A DNA stretch of 64,000 nt from JADFXI01 sp963784135 (GCA_963784135.1 CAWAQG010000012.1:248001-312000); one strand, 5' to 3'; counted from the stretch's first letter, positions 51,107 through 60,378 are shown. Notes: generated from the letters alone by a model not told the origin. Translations and numbers: made by a program.

Positions 51107-51121
51107 GAAAGTAATATTTTA
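51107..51121 (+). promoter_or_regulatory. Block-start motif copy 4 (GAAAGTAATATTTTA)
   Basis: The full consensus GAAAGTAATATTTTA lies between the DUF1640-like remnant and the PilS-like gene, 121 bases before its start. The stretch from 51121 to 51241 holds no gene. Confidence 0.5.
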
Positions 51122-51241
51122 CAGGATGACATGTCAACGGATGACGCGGTTCCCCTCGGGAATTCAGTAGGCAACCATGGGTTGAGTGCCTGATGGGGCG
51201 TGAAGCTTAGGCGGCGTAAATAAAAAAGAGGAGGAGTTAAA

Positions 51242-51805
51242 GTGAAGAAGGCAAGTGGAGTTATGTTCACGGTTTTTAGAAACCATGGGGTACCCGGGAA
51301 GTCTTCGACTTTTTGGGGTGAAAAGGGGTATTCGCTAATCGAGATTTCCCTCGTATTAGCGCTTATAGCGGTCCTGGGAGGAGGCGTGTTTCTCCTCTAC
51401 AACAACAGGGTAGCTCCGGCAACATGGAGCAGTTCACAATTTAACACGTTCAACGGCGTGCTTGCTGCTCTCAATACATGCAAGAACGACAGGGGAGGAA
51501 CTTATCCGGCGGCCGCATCAGAGGGGAGCATTATCGCGCCCGGCACTACCACCACATCCGGAGCATTATCGCCATATGTCGGTTCTAACTCGGCAGACAT
51601 AAGTAAATGGACATACCAGTGCGTATCACCAGGGACATCAGCGTCAATCGCCATTGTCGACAGCGGCACGCCGAATGCCGACGCCCAGGGGATGCTGGTG
51701 AACAAGATTAACAACTCGGGGAATGGTGCGCTGAACGCCACCATAACCGGTACAACCGGAACTATTGTTACCGTAACAATAACGGGGACAACATGCAGCT
51801 CGTAA
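51242..51805 (+). CDS. Type IVb major prepilin candidate (PilS-like)
   Basis: The 187-residue product has a leader of about 28 residues and the cleavage site G|YSLIEISLVLALIAVLGGG. A C-terminal domain follows with a cysteine pair (NTCKNDRG and WTYQCVSPG) and a final CSS. Size and features match the PilS/TcpA-type major pilin. The GTG start has GAGGAGG upstream. The prepilin is followed at once by an unknown secreted gene and the assembly ATPase. Confidence 0.8.
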   Translation: MKKASGVMFTVFRNHGVPGKSSTFWGEKGYSLIEISLVLALIAVLGGGVFLLYNNRVAPATWSSSQFNTFNGVLAALNTCKNDRGGTYPAAASEGSIIAPGTTTTSGALSPYVGSNSADISKWTYQCVSPGTSASIAIVDSGTPNADAQGMLVNKINNSGNGALNATITGTTGTIVTVTITGTTCSS

Positions 51806-51812
51806 GCCTGCC

Positions 51813-52340
51813 ATGCAAATGATACTAATGGCTGTAATAGCCGCGCTGCTGGTCATAACAGCGCTCCTCGGGCAGGGCACCAAAAACCCCGCCCGGCACG
51901 GCGATACACTTGCTATTGCTGACAGCCCGGCGCCGGAGTCGTCTTATTACGGCGGCGCCGGAAATATGACTGCTGCTGTGGACACGACTATGGAGCGCTA
52001 CAAGCTCGCAAACGTGGAGCAGTCGCTTGTAGACGTGTGCAGAGCAATATACTGGATGGGGACAAACAACGGTTGTTCTTCGTTGAGCGAGAGCTTTACC
52101 TGGAGCTTTCTGTTCCAAAACGGCAATGCAGGGACACTCAACAGCATTCTGAGTGCGGCATCTTCAGGCACGTTTTCATGCTCAAACCCGGCACAGTATG
52201 GTACGTATCTGCTCAACAATCTTTACACAAGCTCCGATCTGGCAGGATACAGCTACAACCTCAACAACAGCTCGGGGACAGGAGTAATAGGCGGGCAGGC
52301 TGATCCGTGTGCGTATGCGGACATTGTTTATGGACATTAG
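51813..52340 (+). CDS. Unknown protein with N-terminal helix, pilus block
   Basis: The 175-residue product begins with a hydrophobic segment (MILMAVIAALLVITALLGQG) that may be a signal anchor, then a polar domain with three or four cysteines (VDVCRAIYWMGTNNGCSSLS, SCSNPAQYG, DPCAYADIVYGH). No prepilin motif is seen. Its place between the pilin and the ATPase suggests a pilus subunit or assembly factor. Confidence 0.5.
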   Translation: MQMILMAVIAALLVITALLGQGTKNPARHGDTLAIADSPAPESSYYGGAGNMTAAVDTTMERYKLANVEQSLVDVCRAIYWMGTNNGCSSLSESFTWSFLFQNGNAGTLNSILSAASSGTFSCSNPAQYGTYLLNNLYTSSDLAGYSYNLNNSSGTGVIGGQADPCAYADIVYGH

Positions 52341-52357
52341 GAGAGGGATGAAGGAAA

Positions 52358-54031
52358 ATGGAATGTCTTGTTGAGCGGAGTAAGAATGGCTTCTACAGGC
52401 TCTTTGTCAGGAAAGTAATCGACAGGATTGGGAGGGACAAATACGTTTTTGCAGTAGGCAAGAAAGAGGACACAAGAGACTCGCATATAATCAACACGCT
52501 GAATTCCCTTGGCATCCTCACATATCGTGAGAGCTTTGAGCTGCTGAGGGAGGCGCTCAGGGAACGGCGGAGCGACGGCGTGATAATAGACTACGACCCT
52601 AACGATGTAACGGTGAACGATGGAGATGTCTACCTGTGCGCGGACGACGGCAAGCGCATGAAGGTCAAGCCGATCTTCTACCCCCTGCAGGACACAGATG
52701 AGATCCAGATACTGCTCAGCTACGACCACTGTCAAAATCTTTTACTGGAGTCGTCAATGCAGAAAACGGAAGAGAGAGACGACATCATATGTTTCACGTT
52801 CAAGGATGTGGTGAGACAAGCCCTTCTTTTTAATGCATCAGACATACACATCCTGCCGAAGACGGACCACTACAGGGTTTTTTTCAGGATAGACGGGAGG
52901 TTTCTTGAAATCCCGGAGTTCCTGATGAATGTGGAGCAGGGGAAGGCATTTTCGAGAATGATCAGAATAGAGGCGAGCGACCATACCAAGGGCAATTTCA
53001 ATATAGATGAAACGAAGGTCTCGCAGTTGGGGAAGATCGAATACGCCGACCTTGGTGTCGGGTTGAGACTTGAATTTGTCCCTGACGGCAGAACGCTCGA
53101 ACATGTTGACATCACTGCCAGAGTTATCTCCAAGGGGGCATTGCACATATCTGAGGATATGGGGGGCAACCTGAGAAAATGCGGGTTTGCGGAAGACGAC
53201 ATCATCTCTTTTGAGTCTGTGACCCGCAGGAAAACCGGCCTGTTTGTTGTGAGCGGTATCGTAAACTCGGGGAAATCCACAACAATATGGAACATACTGC
53301 CTGCGCTTGACCGTACGAAAAAGATAGGCACTGTCGAGGACCCCGTGGAATGCGTGCTGGACAGGCATAATATAATCCAACACCAGATATACGAACCTGA
53401 AAAGGAAAACTTGAAGATGGGGTTTGAGCAGTTCATAAAATCATTCAAGAGAGGGGATTACGACGTTGTCTTTATCGGGGAATGGAGAAAATCAAAAGGG
53501 CTGACGGAAGCTATCATTGAACAAGCAAATGCGGGGCAGCTGATATTTACCACGCTGCACATAAAAAGTTCCTTTGAGATTTACAGCGCGATTAATGAAA
53601 TGTTTCATATACCTAAAAACGTGTCCGCCAGGATGGTGCATATGTCTCTGAATCAGCTTCTCCTGCCGAAATTATGCAATCGCTGCAGAGTAGAAACCGA
53701 CATTGACTTTACGCAGGATGATGTGAGGTATCTGAACATTTTGTCCAAGATCGAAAAGGAGAAGCTGCTCTCCTTTTCGGCCAGGGGGTACAGAAGGAAT
53801 GAGGAAGGGTGCAGCTATTGTTATCACACAGGATATAAAGGCAGGACAGTCATCTACGATTATTTCATCCCCACGCAGGAGTTCATAAACGAGGTGATCA
53901 AAAACGATCTCAGCCCTAACGACATAAAGAACCTGGCATTGATGTACGGGATAGGCAAAACGAAACTGTCGGTTTTCCTTGAGAGGGTCAGGGAAGGCGT
54001 AATCGAAAAATCATGCGTGGAGGAAATCTGA
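52358..54031 (+). CDS. GspE/PilB-type assembly ATPase (PilQ-like)
   Basis: The 557-residue cytoplasmic ATPase drives pilus extension. It has an N-terminal domain of about 170 residues, then N2-like sequence (NASDIHILPKTDHYRVFFRI) and the ATPase core: Walker A GIVNSGKST, Asp box GTVEDPVE, Walker B region DYDVVFIGEWR, and a His box TTLHIKSS. A zinc-type pair is present (KLCNRCR ... GCSYCYHTGYKGRT). The Walker A deviates slightly (IVN in place of PTG). Its stop is 6 bases before the next ATPase gene. Confidence 0.85.
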   Translation: MECLVERSKNGFYRLFVRKVIDRIGRDKYVFAVGKKEDTRDSHIINTLNSLGILTYRESFELLREALRERRSDGVIIDYDPNDVTVNDGDVYLCADDGKRMKVKPIFYPLQDTDEIQILLSYDHCQNLLLESSMQKTEERDDIICFTFKDVVRQALLFNASDIHILPKTDHYRVFFRIDGRFLEIPEFLMNVEQGKAFSRMIRIEASDHTKGNFNIDETKVSQLGKIEYADLGVGLRLEFVPDGRTLEHVDITARVISKGALHISEDMGGNLRKCGFAEDDIISFESVTRRKTGLFVVSGIVNSGKSTTIWNILPALDRTKKIGTVEDPVECVLDRHNIIQHQIYEPEKENLKMGFEQFIKSFKRGDYDVVFIGEWRKSKGLTEAIIEQANAGQLIFTTLHIKSSFEIYSAINEMFHIPKNVSARMVHMSLNQLLLPKLCNRCRVETDIDFTQDDVRYLNILSKIEKEKLLSFSARGYRRNEEGCSYCYHTGYKGRTVIYDYFIPTQEFINEVIKNDLSPNDIKNLALMYGIGKTKLSVFLERVREGVIEKSCVEEI

Positions 54032-54036
54032 TAAAT

Positions 54037-55266
54037 ATGAATGAACTTAATTATGGATTTGATCACAGGGAGCCGGCCAAGGCCCTGGAAGAACTCAAGA
54101 GCAAGCTGGGTTCAAAAAACGGTTGGTTTGTCCGGTTCATCGGCCAGGTCGTAAAAATGAAGCAGTACCAGAATATCACGGATATTGTCATCAAAGAGAA
54201 CCAGCTGATCAAGGTGGGCGCAGTGAAATCATTCATTCCTCTTTTGATCAAACTTGAGCTGAACGGCAACATCTTCAAGCCTTCCGGAGATGATATCAAC
54301 TTCCTTACTCACTCCTTGCTGGGGAAGGACCACAGCTACCTTAACAGCATGTCTTCCATAGATTTTTCGCTTGCCATTTACGGCATAGGGATATTCAGGA
54401 TGAATTACTCCAGGGACATAATGGGGGTTGGGCTGAGCATCAGGTACCTCGATTTTGACATACCGGAGTTTGACGGGCTCCAGTATCCGGCGTATTACAA
54501 GAAATTCTTTGAGACGTTGATAAGGGAAAGGACCCTGACCGACGCCGATGGTAAGCAACATGGGATAGGATACATCGGAAGCGGCGGCCTTGTGCTCCAT
54601 ATAGGCCCGACCGGAAGCGGCAAAACGACTGCGATCGCAAGTGAATTGCGGCATATAGCAGACAGGATCAGCGGGACCATAGTGACTTACGAGAACCCTG
54701 TGGAATACAGGTTTGTGCAGACAAAGGCCATAATAAGACAGTATGAACTCGGCAAACACATAAAGGACCAGGACAAACTATCGACATTCGAAACACTGAA
54801 GTATCATCTCCTCAGGAACGCGCCGTCTGTTGCGATGATTTCGGAAGTCAAAACCGAACAGGAGATTTATGAGCTGCTTGATGTCGCCAACAGGGGCCAT
54901 CTCGTGTTTTCCACAATGCACGCCAAGAACACAATAGAAGCGTTGTCCCTGATGATGTCGGTGATGAAGAGCGCCAAATATCTGCTTGCGACAAGCCTGC
55001 TTGCGATAGTGTCTCATTGCCTTCATCTGACCCTGAGCGGCAAGATTGTGCCGGTTTATGAAGTCTTCATCCCCGATAAAACAGTGAAGAAAAAAATACA
55101 GGACGGCAATCTCGTGGATATACATAGGATGTTTTACCAGGAAAAGGTCCTGGCTCAATCGTCAATAACTTTCCCGGACTGCATATCTGAACTCATGAAC
55201 AAGGGTGTGATATCGGATGAAGAAAAGAAAGAGATACTTGCATCCATGATGTTTGCTTTCAACTAA
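54037..55266 (+). CDS. PilT/DotB-type secretion ATPase
   Basis: The 409-residue protein has an N-terminal domain and a GspE-superfamily ATPase core: Walker A in HIGPTGSGKTT, Asp box VTYENPVEYRF, the Walker B position reading SVAMISEVKTEQE, and the His box FSTMHAKNT. Of the family it looks most like the DotB/TraJ or PilT branch. Such ATPases can retract pili or energise type IV secretion. ATG 54037 is chosen; an in-frame ATG at 54013 lies inside the previous gene. A second PilT-like ATPase is at the right edge. Confidence 0.8.
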   Translation: MNELNYGFDHREPAKALEELKSKLGSKNGWFVRFIGQVVKMKQYQNITDIVIKENQLIKVGAVKSFIPLLIKLELNGNIFKPSGDDINFLTHSLLGKDHSYLNSMSSIDFSLAIYGIGIFRMNYSRDIMGVGLSIRYLDFDIPEFDGLQYPAYYKKFFETLIRERTLTDADGKQHGIGYIGSGGLVLHIGPTGSGKTTAIASELRHIADRISGTIVTYENPVEYRFVQTKAIIRQYELGKHIKDQDKLSTFETLKYHLLRNAPSVAMISEVKTEQEIYELLDVANRGHLVFSTMHAKNTIEALSLMMSVMKSAKYLLATSLLAIVSHCLHLTLSGKIVPVYEVFIPDKTVKKKIQDGNLVDIHRMFYQEKVLAQSSITFPDCISELMNKGVISDEEKKEILASMMFAFN

Positions 55267-55290
55267 AAGGCAGCTAAAGGAGACTTTGGC

Positions 55291-55572
55291 GTGGAAAATA
55301 AATATATCCGGGTAAACTCTGAAAAATTCTTCAACCTGAAGATAGAGATCAGCGAAGTCCTTGGGTGGCTGAAGGAAATACACAATATCTCCGGTGCAGA
55401 AGACCTGTCTGCCGCGCTGGAGATTTGCTATTCGTATGTGCTCGATAAAGAACAATCGAGGGCTGTTGTGATTGTGACCGAACTGATATACCAGGAGGCG
55501 TCCGGGAAAATAATACCGCCCATCAATCTCTATGAGACTTATAGAAATATTGTTTTTCAACCAGGGGAGTAG
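55291..55572 (+). CDS. Small helical protein, unknown
   Basis: A 93-residue, soluble, mostly helical product (FFNLKIEISEVLGWLKEIHN, SRAVVIVTELIYQEAS). GTG start with AAAGGAG. No family recognised. It follows the two ATPases and may be a cytoplasmic accessory factor of the pilus. The 120 bases after it hold only a short overlapping frame with no recognised product. Confidence 0.5.
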   Translation: MENKYIRVNSEKFFNLKIEISEVLGWLKEIHNISGAEDLSAALEICYSYVLDKEQSRAVVIVTELIYQEASGKIIPPINLYETYRNIVFQPGE

Positions 55573-55692
55573 TTGTGCAATACGCACGCAGGGAGGGTCG
55601 CAATATGCCGCCGGTAAACACCAATCTTTGCAGCTTCAGGACGTCATACAGAAGGCGTACGAATCTAAGGCCTCATAACTGTTAAAGAAAGC

Positions 55693-56421
55693 ATGTCAAA
55701 AAATATTCTGCCTGTATTATTAATAGCATTCGCAGCGTCTGCATACGCACAGGATATTTCCACCTCCCCTCAGTCTTCCAATGCAGTTTCCGAAAAAGCG
55801 GGGCCGGCTAAATGGGAGGTCCAGGGAAACATAGGCAGTAAAGTAGTTGTTGTCAACGGCAGGGGGGATACCACAGCAGTAGAGGTAGGGAGTGAAATAG
55901 ACGGCTGTCTGGTAACTGTCAGGAAAGTCATATGCGATACTGCAGAGAAGGAAGCTATTAAAAAAAATGACCGGGAGAATAAAGAAACAGAGGTTTTACG
56001 CAAAAAGGAGGAAGAGCTTCAGAAACAGTTGGCGCAATTAAATCAGGAGAAAAAAGAAACCGAAGCTATCGCTGGCCGGCGCGAGAAGGACAACAAAGAA
56101 CTCATCGCTATTGTAGAGAAATTAAAAAACGAACTGGCGCAGAAAAACAGCGCGGCGGCCCCTGATGCCATAACTGCTCCGGCTTCTAAGGTAAACGCTC
56201 TGGTCTCCATTTTGGAATCCGCAGGCAAAGCCGGTTATTCTCCTGATCTTGGCAGCATCAAGTTCGTGATAGCGGATGACAAGTTGATAGTCAGGGTCGA
56301 CCGGGGGGCCGGCGACAGGGCGAAAACCCTGTTGGGCAAATCCATCCTGGAAGAAGCTCAGGATAACGGACACGTATACTACGCACTGGACAAAAATATG
56401 GTGGAGGTTAACTACAAATAA
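55693..56421 (+). CDS. Periplasmic coiled-coil protein, unknown
   Basis: The 242-residue product has a signal peptide (ILPVLLIAFAASAYA, cut before QDIS), a short beta domain (WEVQGNIGSKVVVVNGRGDT), a coiled coil at about residues 90-150 (EELQKQLAQLNQEKKETEAI), and a C-terminal domain with KTLLGKSILEEAQDNGHVYY. The beta part resembles PilP-like or TraP-like modules only loosely. It ends the pilus block; a periplasmic spacer role in the pilus machine is an inference. Confidence 0.5.
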   Translation: MSKNILPVLLIAFAASAYAQDISTSPQSSNAVSEKAGPAKWEVQGNIGSKVVVVNGRGDTTAVEVGSEIDGCLVTVRKVICDTAEKEAIKKNDRENKETEVLRKKEEELQKQLAQLNQEKKETEAIAGRREKDNKELIAIVEKLKNELAQKNSAAAPDAITAPASKVNALVSILESAGKAGYSPDLGSIKFVIADDKLIVRVDRGAGDRAKTLLGKSILEEAQDNGHVYYALDKNMVEVNYK

Positions 56422-56490
56422 GAGTGGCGCTCCGGCTTCTCTTTTACAAAAAGCTGATGTTGTGTTATAAAAGCTAAAAGAAGGGTAGAA

Positions 56491-56664
56491 ATGAGAAAAA
56501 TCATACAAATCATACTTTTTGCAATAATTTTATATGGCTATGCACTTGACACCATCTATCCTCAACTATTGTACTATCAAAGTTCCTTCGGCCATTCTTG
56601 TGCTGTATGCAGTACACCTAAAATTTCTATCACAGCATTTTTCACCCGGTACGGGACGATATAG
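56491..56664 (+). pseudogene. 5' fragment of a secreted-protein gene cut by the ParDE insertion
   Basis: ATG 56491 with AGAAGGG opens a signal-peptide-like frame (MRKIIQIILFAIILYGYALD) that runs directly into the 3' end of the toxin gene at 56577 and stops at 56662. The natural continuation is absent. It looks like the start of a Tra protein whose remainder was lost when the toxin-antitoxin module came in. Confidence 0.45.
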
Positions 56665-56861
56665 GGAAGTCCGGGGATTATTAATTCTCGTGTGCCTGGT
56701 ATCCGTCCTACTCTGCCGATCTCCGGATGTTCACGGAGATAAGCTACAGTATCAAGTATGCGTTTAGCTACTTGCGCGGCTGCGCCCGGACGGTCCGCCG
56801 ATATGAAGCTGCGAATTTCAATAAGGTCCTGGCCTGCCTCAAGTAACCACTCTATGCGCAT
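56577..56861 (-). CDS. RelE/ParE-family toxin
   Basis: The 94-residue protein has the ParE fold signature: IEWLLEAGQDLIEIRSFISA, YLREHPEIGRVGRIPGTREL and PYIVPYRVKNAVIEILGVLH. ParE toxins poison gyrase, RelE toxins cleave mRNA; sequence alone points to the ParE side. It overlaps the antitoxin by 10 nt. The pair is opposite to the secretion genes. Confidence 0.88.
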   Translation of the reverse strand: MRIEWLLEAGQDLIEIRSFISADRPGAAAQVAKRILDTVAYLREHPEIGRVGRIPGTRELIIPGLPYIVPYRVKNAVIEILGVLHTAQEWPKEL

Positions 56862-57121
56862 TTAGGAGGTTTCCGCTCTTTTTTTGTCCCCCACGACTGT
56901 AACCATGCCTCAATATCTTCATGGGGTATAAACTTGGCGCCCGACCTGTCCGCAATCTCCACCCTGCGCTTTATCTCTCCTATTTGCCATTCTTCTTGTT
57001 CTATAACCTTCTCAAGAGCTGTGCCGATAAAATATGACATTGATCTATCGGTCGCCTGTGCGAGTTTTTCCAGGCGCTCTTTTGTCTTTGAGTCAATCCG
57101 AAAAGTAATTGTTGCGCTCAT
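56852..57121 (-). CDS. ParD/RelB-like ribbon-helix-helix antitoxin
   Basis: The 89-residue protein opens with the ribbon-helix-helix pattern ATITFRIDSKTKERLEKLAQ then TDRSMSYFIGTALEKVI, which binds DNA and represses the pair. The C-terminal half (RSGAKFIPHEDIEAWLQSWG) would bind the toxin. GGAGG lies upstream of the ATG. Confidence 0.88.
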   Translation of the reverse strand: MSATITFRIDSKTKERLEKLAQATDRSMSYFIGTALEKVIEQEEWQIGEIKRRVEIADRSGAKFIPHEDIEAWLQSWGTKKERKPPKCA

Positions 57122-57209
57122 TTGGCTTACCTCCTATATGTAAGACATCTTACACAATTAAATACGAATAGTCAATAGGTGGCGTGAAGTGCATAGCCAT
57201 ATAATTTTA

Positions 57210-57419
57210 ATGACGCCTTTCATATCCGTTTCAAAAGAAATTTCGTTTACCCGGGAAGACAGAGACCGGTTGATAAGGCTGGAGACGAAATTGTAAGACG
57301 GCAATAGATCCCTTCAGCGGCAAATTGATGATCTTAAAACTTTCATGTTGTGGGGGTTCGGAATAACCTTTGGCGGCATGGGGTTGCTCATTCACAAGAG
57401 CCACCCGTCCTTCGCATAA
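57210..57419 (+). pseudogene. Small membrane-protein gene with an in-frame stop
   Basis: The frame reads EISFTREDRDRLIRLETKL, a TAA at 57294, then LQRQIDDLKTFMLWGFGITF and GGMGLL. This is a small coiled-coil plus one-helix protein of the kind often found near toxin-antitoxin genes or phage modules. The stop codon splits it. It fills most of the 350-bp gap between parD and traU. Confidence 0.5.
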
Positions 57420-57428
57420 TTCTTTCCG

Positions 57429-57442
57429 GAAGTAATATCTTA
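57429..57442 (+). promoter_or_regulatory. Block-start motif copy 5 (GAAGTAATATCTTA)
   Basis: The motif follows the broken small gene by 9 bases and precedes the traU start by 32 bases. Confidence 0.5.
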
Positions 57443-57473
57443 CTGAATACATTCTTCAGGAAAAGATGCGATA

Positions 57474-58343
57474 GTGAAAAAAATAATATTTTATCTCGCT
57501 TTCTTTGTGGCAGCAGCATTATGCTCGTCTTCGTCCTTTGCGCTGGATGGCGACGGAGGCACAATTGCCGCCTGCTACCCCGGAGGATTCAACCAGGTGC
57601 TCCTTGGAGTGAAACCGTTTGTCGCGCCATGCGCGCAGTTTACTACTACAGGGATGTGTTATCACAAAGGTAAACCTTATGCTGCAATGGCGGCATTCTG
57701 GCTGCCGACATACGCCATCGAAGTTACGGGACAAGCCAATACTACTGTTTTCCCCAAATCGCTCGCTGATATTTTGAACCCGGGCCTGACCACATCCGGC
57801 GGCAGCATGGTGCAGGGAGAGGCCGGCAACGACACGCAGACAAAATACAGGGAAGCTCATATTTATCAGCTTTCGACATCTGATGTCGCAACCATACTTG
57901 CAGGACATCCTGCCATGACCTGCATGCTCACTGCCGCATCTTCGATAACTGGAGGTACTGTTTTTAAGAGTGAGGACTACCCTGGATGGAGACTTGGAAA
58001 AGACCCCACCGGGGCCAACCCTCCCGCATCTGCGGTCGGTTCGTGGGGGCCCCTCTATCCGCGCACTGGATGGAGCAATCACCCGTCGAATATAACGAAC
58101 AGCCTGCTCCTGTCATACAGGGCGCAGCAGCTCGGAGCTGAATTTTCATTATTACAAGGAGGCACACTATATGTTGATAAATATGAAATAGGCGGCCCGA
58201 ACCCCGGCGCGTGCTATCCAATAGGAAACCCTGCTGCGCCAATGCTCCAGGAGATGAATGCCAACCGGCTGTTCTGCGCAGACAGGGTTGTTACCATTTA
58301 CTGGAGGTTTGTCAGTACATGCTGCAACTTTGGAACATTCTGA
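57474..58343 (+). CDS. traU: TraU-like conjugation protein
   Basis: TraU is a periplasmic protein specific to F-like systems and needed for DNA transfer or pilus assembly. The 289-residue product has a signal peptide (cut near SSFA), conserved cysteines and the family stretches MCYHKGKPYAAMAAFWLPTY, GSWGPLYPRTGW and ADRVVTIYWRF. The GTG start has AGGA upstream. It opens the second Tra block, followed by traF, traH and traG in F order. Confidence 0.8.
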   Translation: MKKIIFYLAFFVAAALCSSSSFALDGDGGTIAACYPGGFNQVLLGVKPFVAPCAQFTTTGMCYHKGKPYAAMAAFWLPTYAIEVTGQANTTVFPKSLADILNPGLTTSGGSMVQGEAGNDTQTKYREAHIYQLSTSDVATILAGHPAMTCMLTAASSITGGTVFKSEDYPGWRLGKDPTGANPPASAVGSWGPLYPRTGWSNHPSNITNSLLLSYRAQQLGAEFSLLQGGTLYVDKYEIGGPNPGACYPIGNPAAPMLQEMNANRLFCADRVVTIYWRFVSTCCNFGTF

Positions 58344-58355
58344 AAAGGTGAATTC

Positions 58356-59054
58356 ATGGCTGTGCTGTTCATTGTCTTAGTTTTTGTTCTGCATAGCGCT
58401 TCAGTCTATGCCTTCGACAATAGCTGCGGAGTAAATTATTTTGACGGTTGGTGTAAGGAAAAGAAAGAAACACCAGCCGGCAATAAAAAAGCGGAAAGCG
58501 GTCCTTACGTTTGGCAGCCCAGGTTTGCCGGTGAGCCGCCTCCGCCCTTGGTCGATGTGTTCAAAGACCCCTCACCTGAAAACATAGCGCGTTACCAGGA
58601 ATGGTACAAAAAGCGCATGGAACGTGTCAACGAAATCGGTCTGATCATGTCAGGCAGTGATGCGCAGCCGCATTCACAGGTGATTAATGCAGGGCCGCAG
58701 CAACCTGCTGCATACGAAATAAAACCGGCAATATTTAATAAGGCTGTGTATTTCTTCGATGAGGCGTGTCCTGTGTGTGCAAAAATGACGCCTCTGCTTT
58801 CAGAATTTCAACAGACTGGCAAACTGGTGGGGATAGGGATAAAATCCACTGACGGCAGCGCGTCGGCCTATTTGCATCGCAACGGTGTGCGCATCCCTTC
58901 CGGCGGCGATAATTCCGGGGACATCGCCAGGAATTACAATGTAACAGCAGTTCCTACGCTTGTCCTCCTTTCGGACAAGGGTGATATAGTGGGCCGATAT
59001 GAGGGCGCTATGGACAGGGCAGCGCTCTCAAGGCTTTTGGGCAGTGCGCAATAG
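58356..59054 (+). CDS. traF: TraF-like thioredoxin-fold conjugation protein
   Basis: The 232-residue product has a signal peptide, an N-terminal region with SCGVNYFDGWCKEKK, and a thioredoxin-like C-terminal domain with a CPVC active-site motif (VYFFDEACPVCAKMTPLLSE) and the cis-Pro loop (NVTAVPTLVLL). F TraF and TrbB assist disulfide formation in the cysteine-rich TraU, TraH and TraN. Having a full CxxC motif it may act as an oxidoreductase. It lies 12 bases after traU. Confidence 0.8.
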   Translation: MAVLFIVLVFVLHSASVYAFDNSCGVNYFDGWCKEKKETPAGNKKAESGPYVWQPRFAGEPPPPLVDVFKDPSPENIARYQEWYKKRMERVNEIGLIMSGSDAQPHSQVINAGPQQPAAYEIKPAIFNKAVYFFDEACPVCAKMTPLLSEFQQTGKLVGIGIKSTDGSASAYLHRNGVRIPSGGDNSGDIARNYNVTAVPTLVLLSDKGDIVGRYEGAMDRAALSRLLGSAQ

Positions 59055-59082
59055 AAACGCCTTATCAAGGAGGGGGAGGCAA

Positions 59083-60366
59083 ATGAAGCGGAAAGTAATA
59101 GCAGCCATGATTATAGTAATGTGCCTTGCGGATATTTGCCATGCCGTTGATCCGGATTTGACTGCGAAACTTGGGATACCGGTACTGCCGCAAAGCTCCG
59201 GTACAAACTTTAACCAATTTAATGGCCTTAACACCATGGGGCTGGGCGGCTGCGGCACAATGGGGATGAACACTTCACTGACTAACCTCACAAATCTTGC
59301 ATCGCAGGCGGTAGGCAGTATCCAGAGCTTGGCGAGCGTAGCGACTACGGCTATGTTCGCCTACTTTATGCCGACGGAATACAGCACTGTCGGCAACCTG
59401 ATGTCCATGGCGCAGAAAAACCTGGCTTTATTGACCCAAAAGTGCAATACATATCAGGCCGCAAGAGGTAATATGGAAAACAAGGATACGTCAGGTATGA
59501 GGAAGGCTGCCTATGCCAGGTGCATGGAACAGACTATGGGAGATGATATGACATGTTCCATGCCTTCTAATGCGTGGCAGTACCTGTATGGCACTCCGGG
59601 CTGCGTGTCGGTTATGGACAAGTCCCTCGCCGGAGTAACGCTTCCTCAAAATATTACTATCGATACCATGAAATCTTTTTTCGGCGACTTCCAGGTCTGC
59701 GCGGACAACAGCGGCAGGACTGCGCCTACGCTGACTGCCGACCTGGTGTACCAGGCAAATATGAGCTTTTACGGTCCGGCAGTAAGCAGCGCTGTGTCTG
59801 CTGCCCGGACGAGATACCTCACGCAGGCTGACATTCAATCAATGAACTTGTGCGTCGGCCCCGGATCCGGCAACAATGGCAGCGGGAGCAAAGGCGGTGT
59901 AACCTGCCCTCACGCAGAAGCCATCAATATGGTTGCAACCTTTCCTGCTGACGAACAAGCTGTGTTTACAGCAAAATTGGCTGAACACCTTTCACTCCTT
60001 CAAACCGTTTACAATACCTATAATTGGTCGTCAATAATGAATCAAGCAGCGTCTACGGCCCAAACACCTGTCCCTGACGCATTTACATTGCCTATAGCTA
60101 AAATGACGAGTCAAAAGGAAAAGGAGGTTAACGACCTTGTCAAGTTAAAAGTACAGGCCAATGGCACTGACGGCAGCCTTTCGAGTTGGGAAAGCCAGGT
60201 TATGGAGCGGAACAGCTACTGGACAAGAGCGGCAACGGGCCAGCAGAATGAAACGGATGCCGGCAACAGCCTTTTTGGCAGCGGTACTCTCAGCAACCGG
60301 AACACTAATCAAAACAATATTCAAACTCTTATTAACAGTATTTCAAACAGCTATTCTAATCCATAA
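59083..60366 (+). CDS. traH: TraH-like conjugation protein
   Basis: From ATG 59083 (GGGGGAGG upstream) the 427-residue product has a signal peptide (cut near CHA), a Gly/Asn-rich N-terminal part with GGCGTMGMNTS, helical segments and several cysteines (LTQKCNTYQAARG, GDDMTCSMPSN). These and the position between traF and traG match TraH, a pilus-assembly protein of F-like systems; length is near that of F TraH (458). An upstream in-frame start overlaps traF and is rejected. Confidence 0.7.
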   Translation: MKRKVIAAMIIVMCLADICHAVDPDLTAKLGIPVLPQSSGTNFNQFNGLNTMGLGGCGTMGMNTSLTNLTNLASQAVGSIQSLASVATTAMFAYFMPTEYSTVGNLMSMAQKNLALLTQKCNTYQAARGNMENKDTSGMRKAAYARCMEQTMGDDMTCSMPSNAWQYLYGTPGCVSVMDKSLAGVTLPQNITIDTMKSFFGDFQVCADNSGRTAPTLTADLVYQANMSFYGPAVSSAVSAARTRYLTQADIQSMNLCVGPGSGNNGSGSKGGVTCPHAEAINMVATFPADEQAVFTAKLAEHLSLLQTVYNTYNWSSIMNQAASTAQTPVPDAFTLPIAKMTSQKEKEVNDLVKLKVQANGTDGSLSSWESQVMERNSYWTRAATGQQNETDAGNSLFGSGTLSNRNTNQNNIQTLINSISNSYSNP

Positions 60367-60378
60367 CCTCCCGGAAAT

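Noticed and set aside
55532..55678. 48-codon frame after the small helical protein gene
   Set aside because: It overlaps the preceding gene, has no clear ribosome site and no recognised product; could be a relic but cannot be supported.
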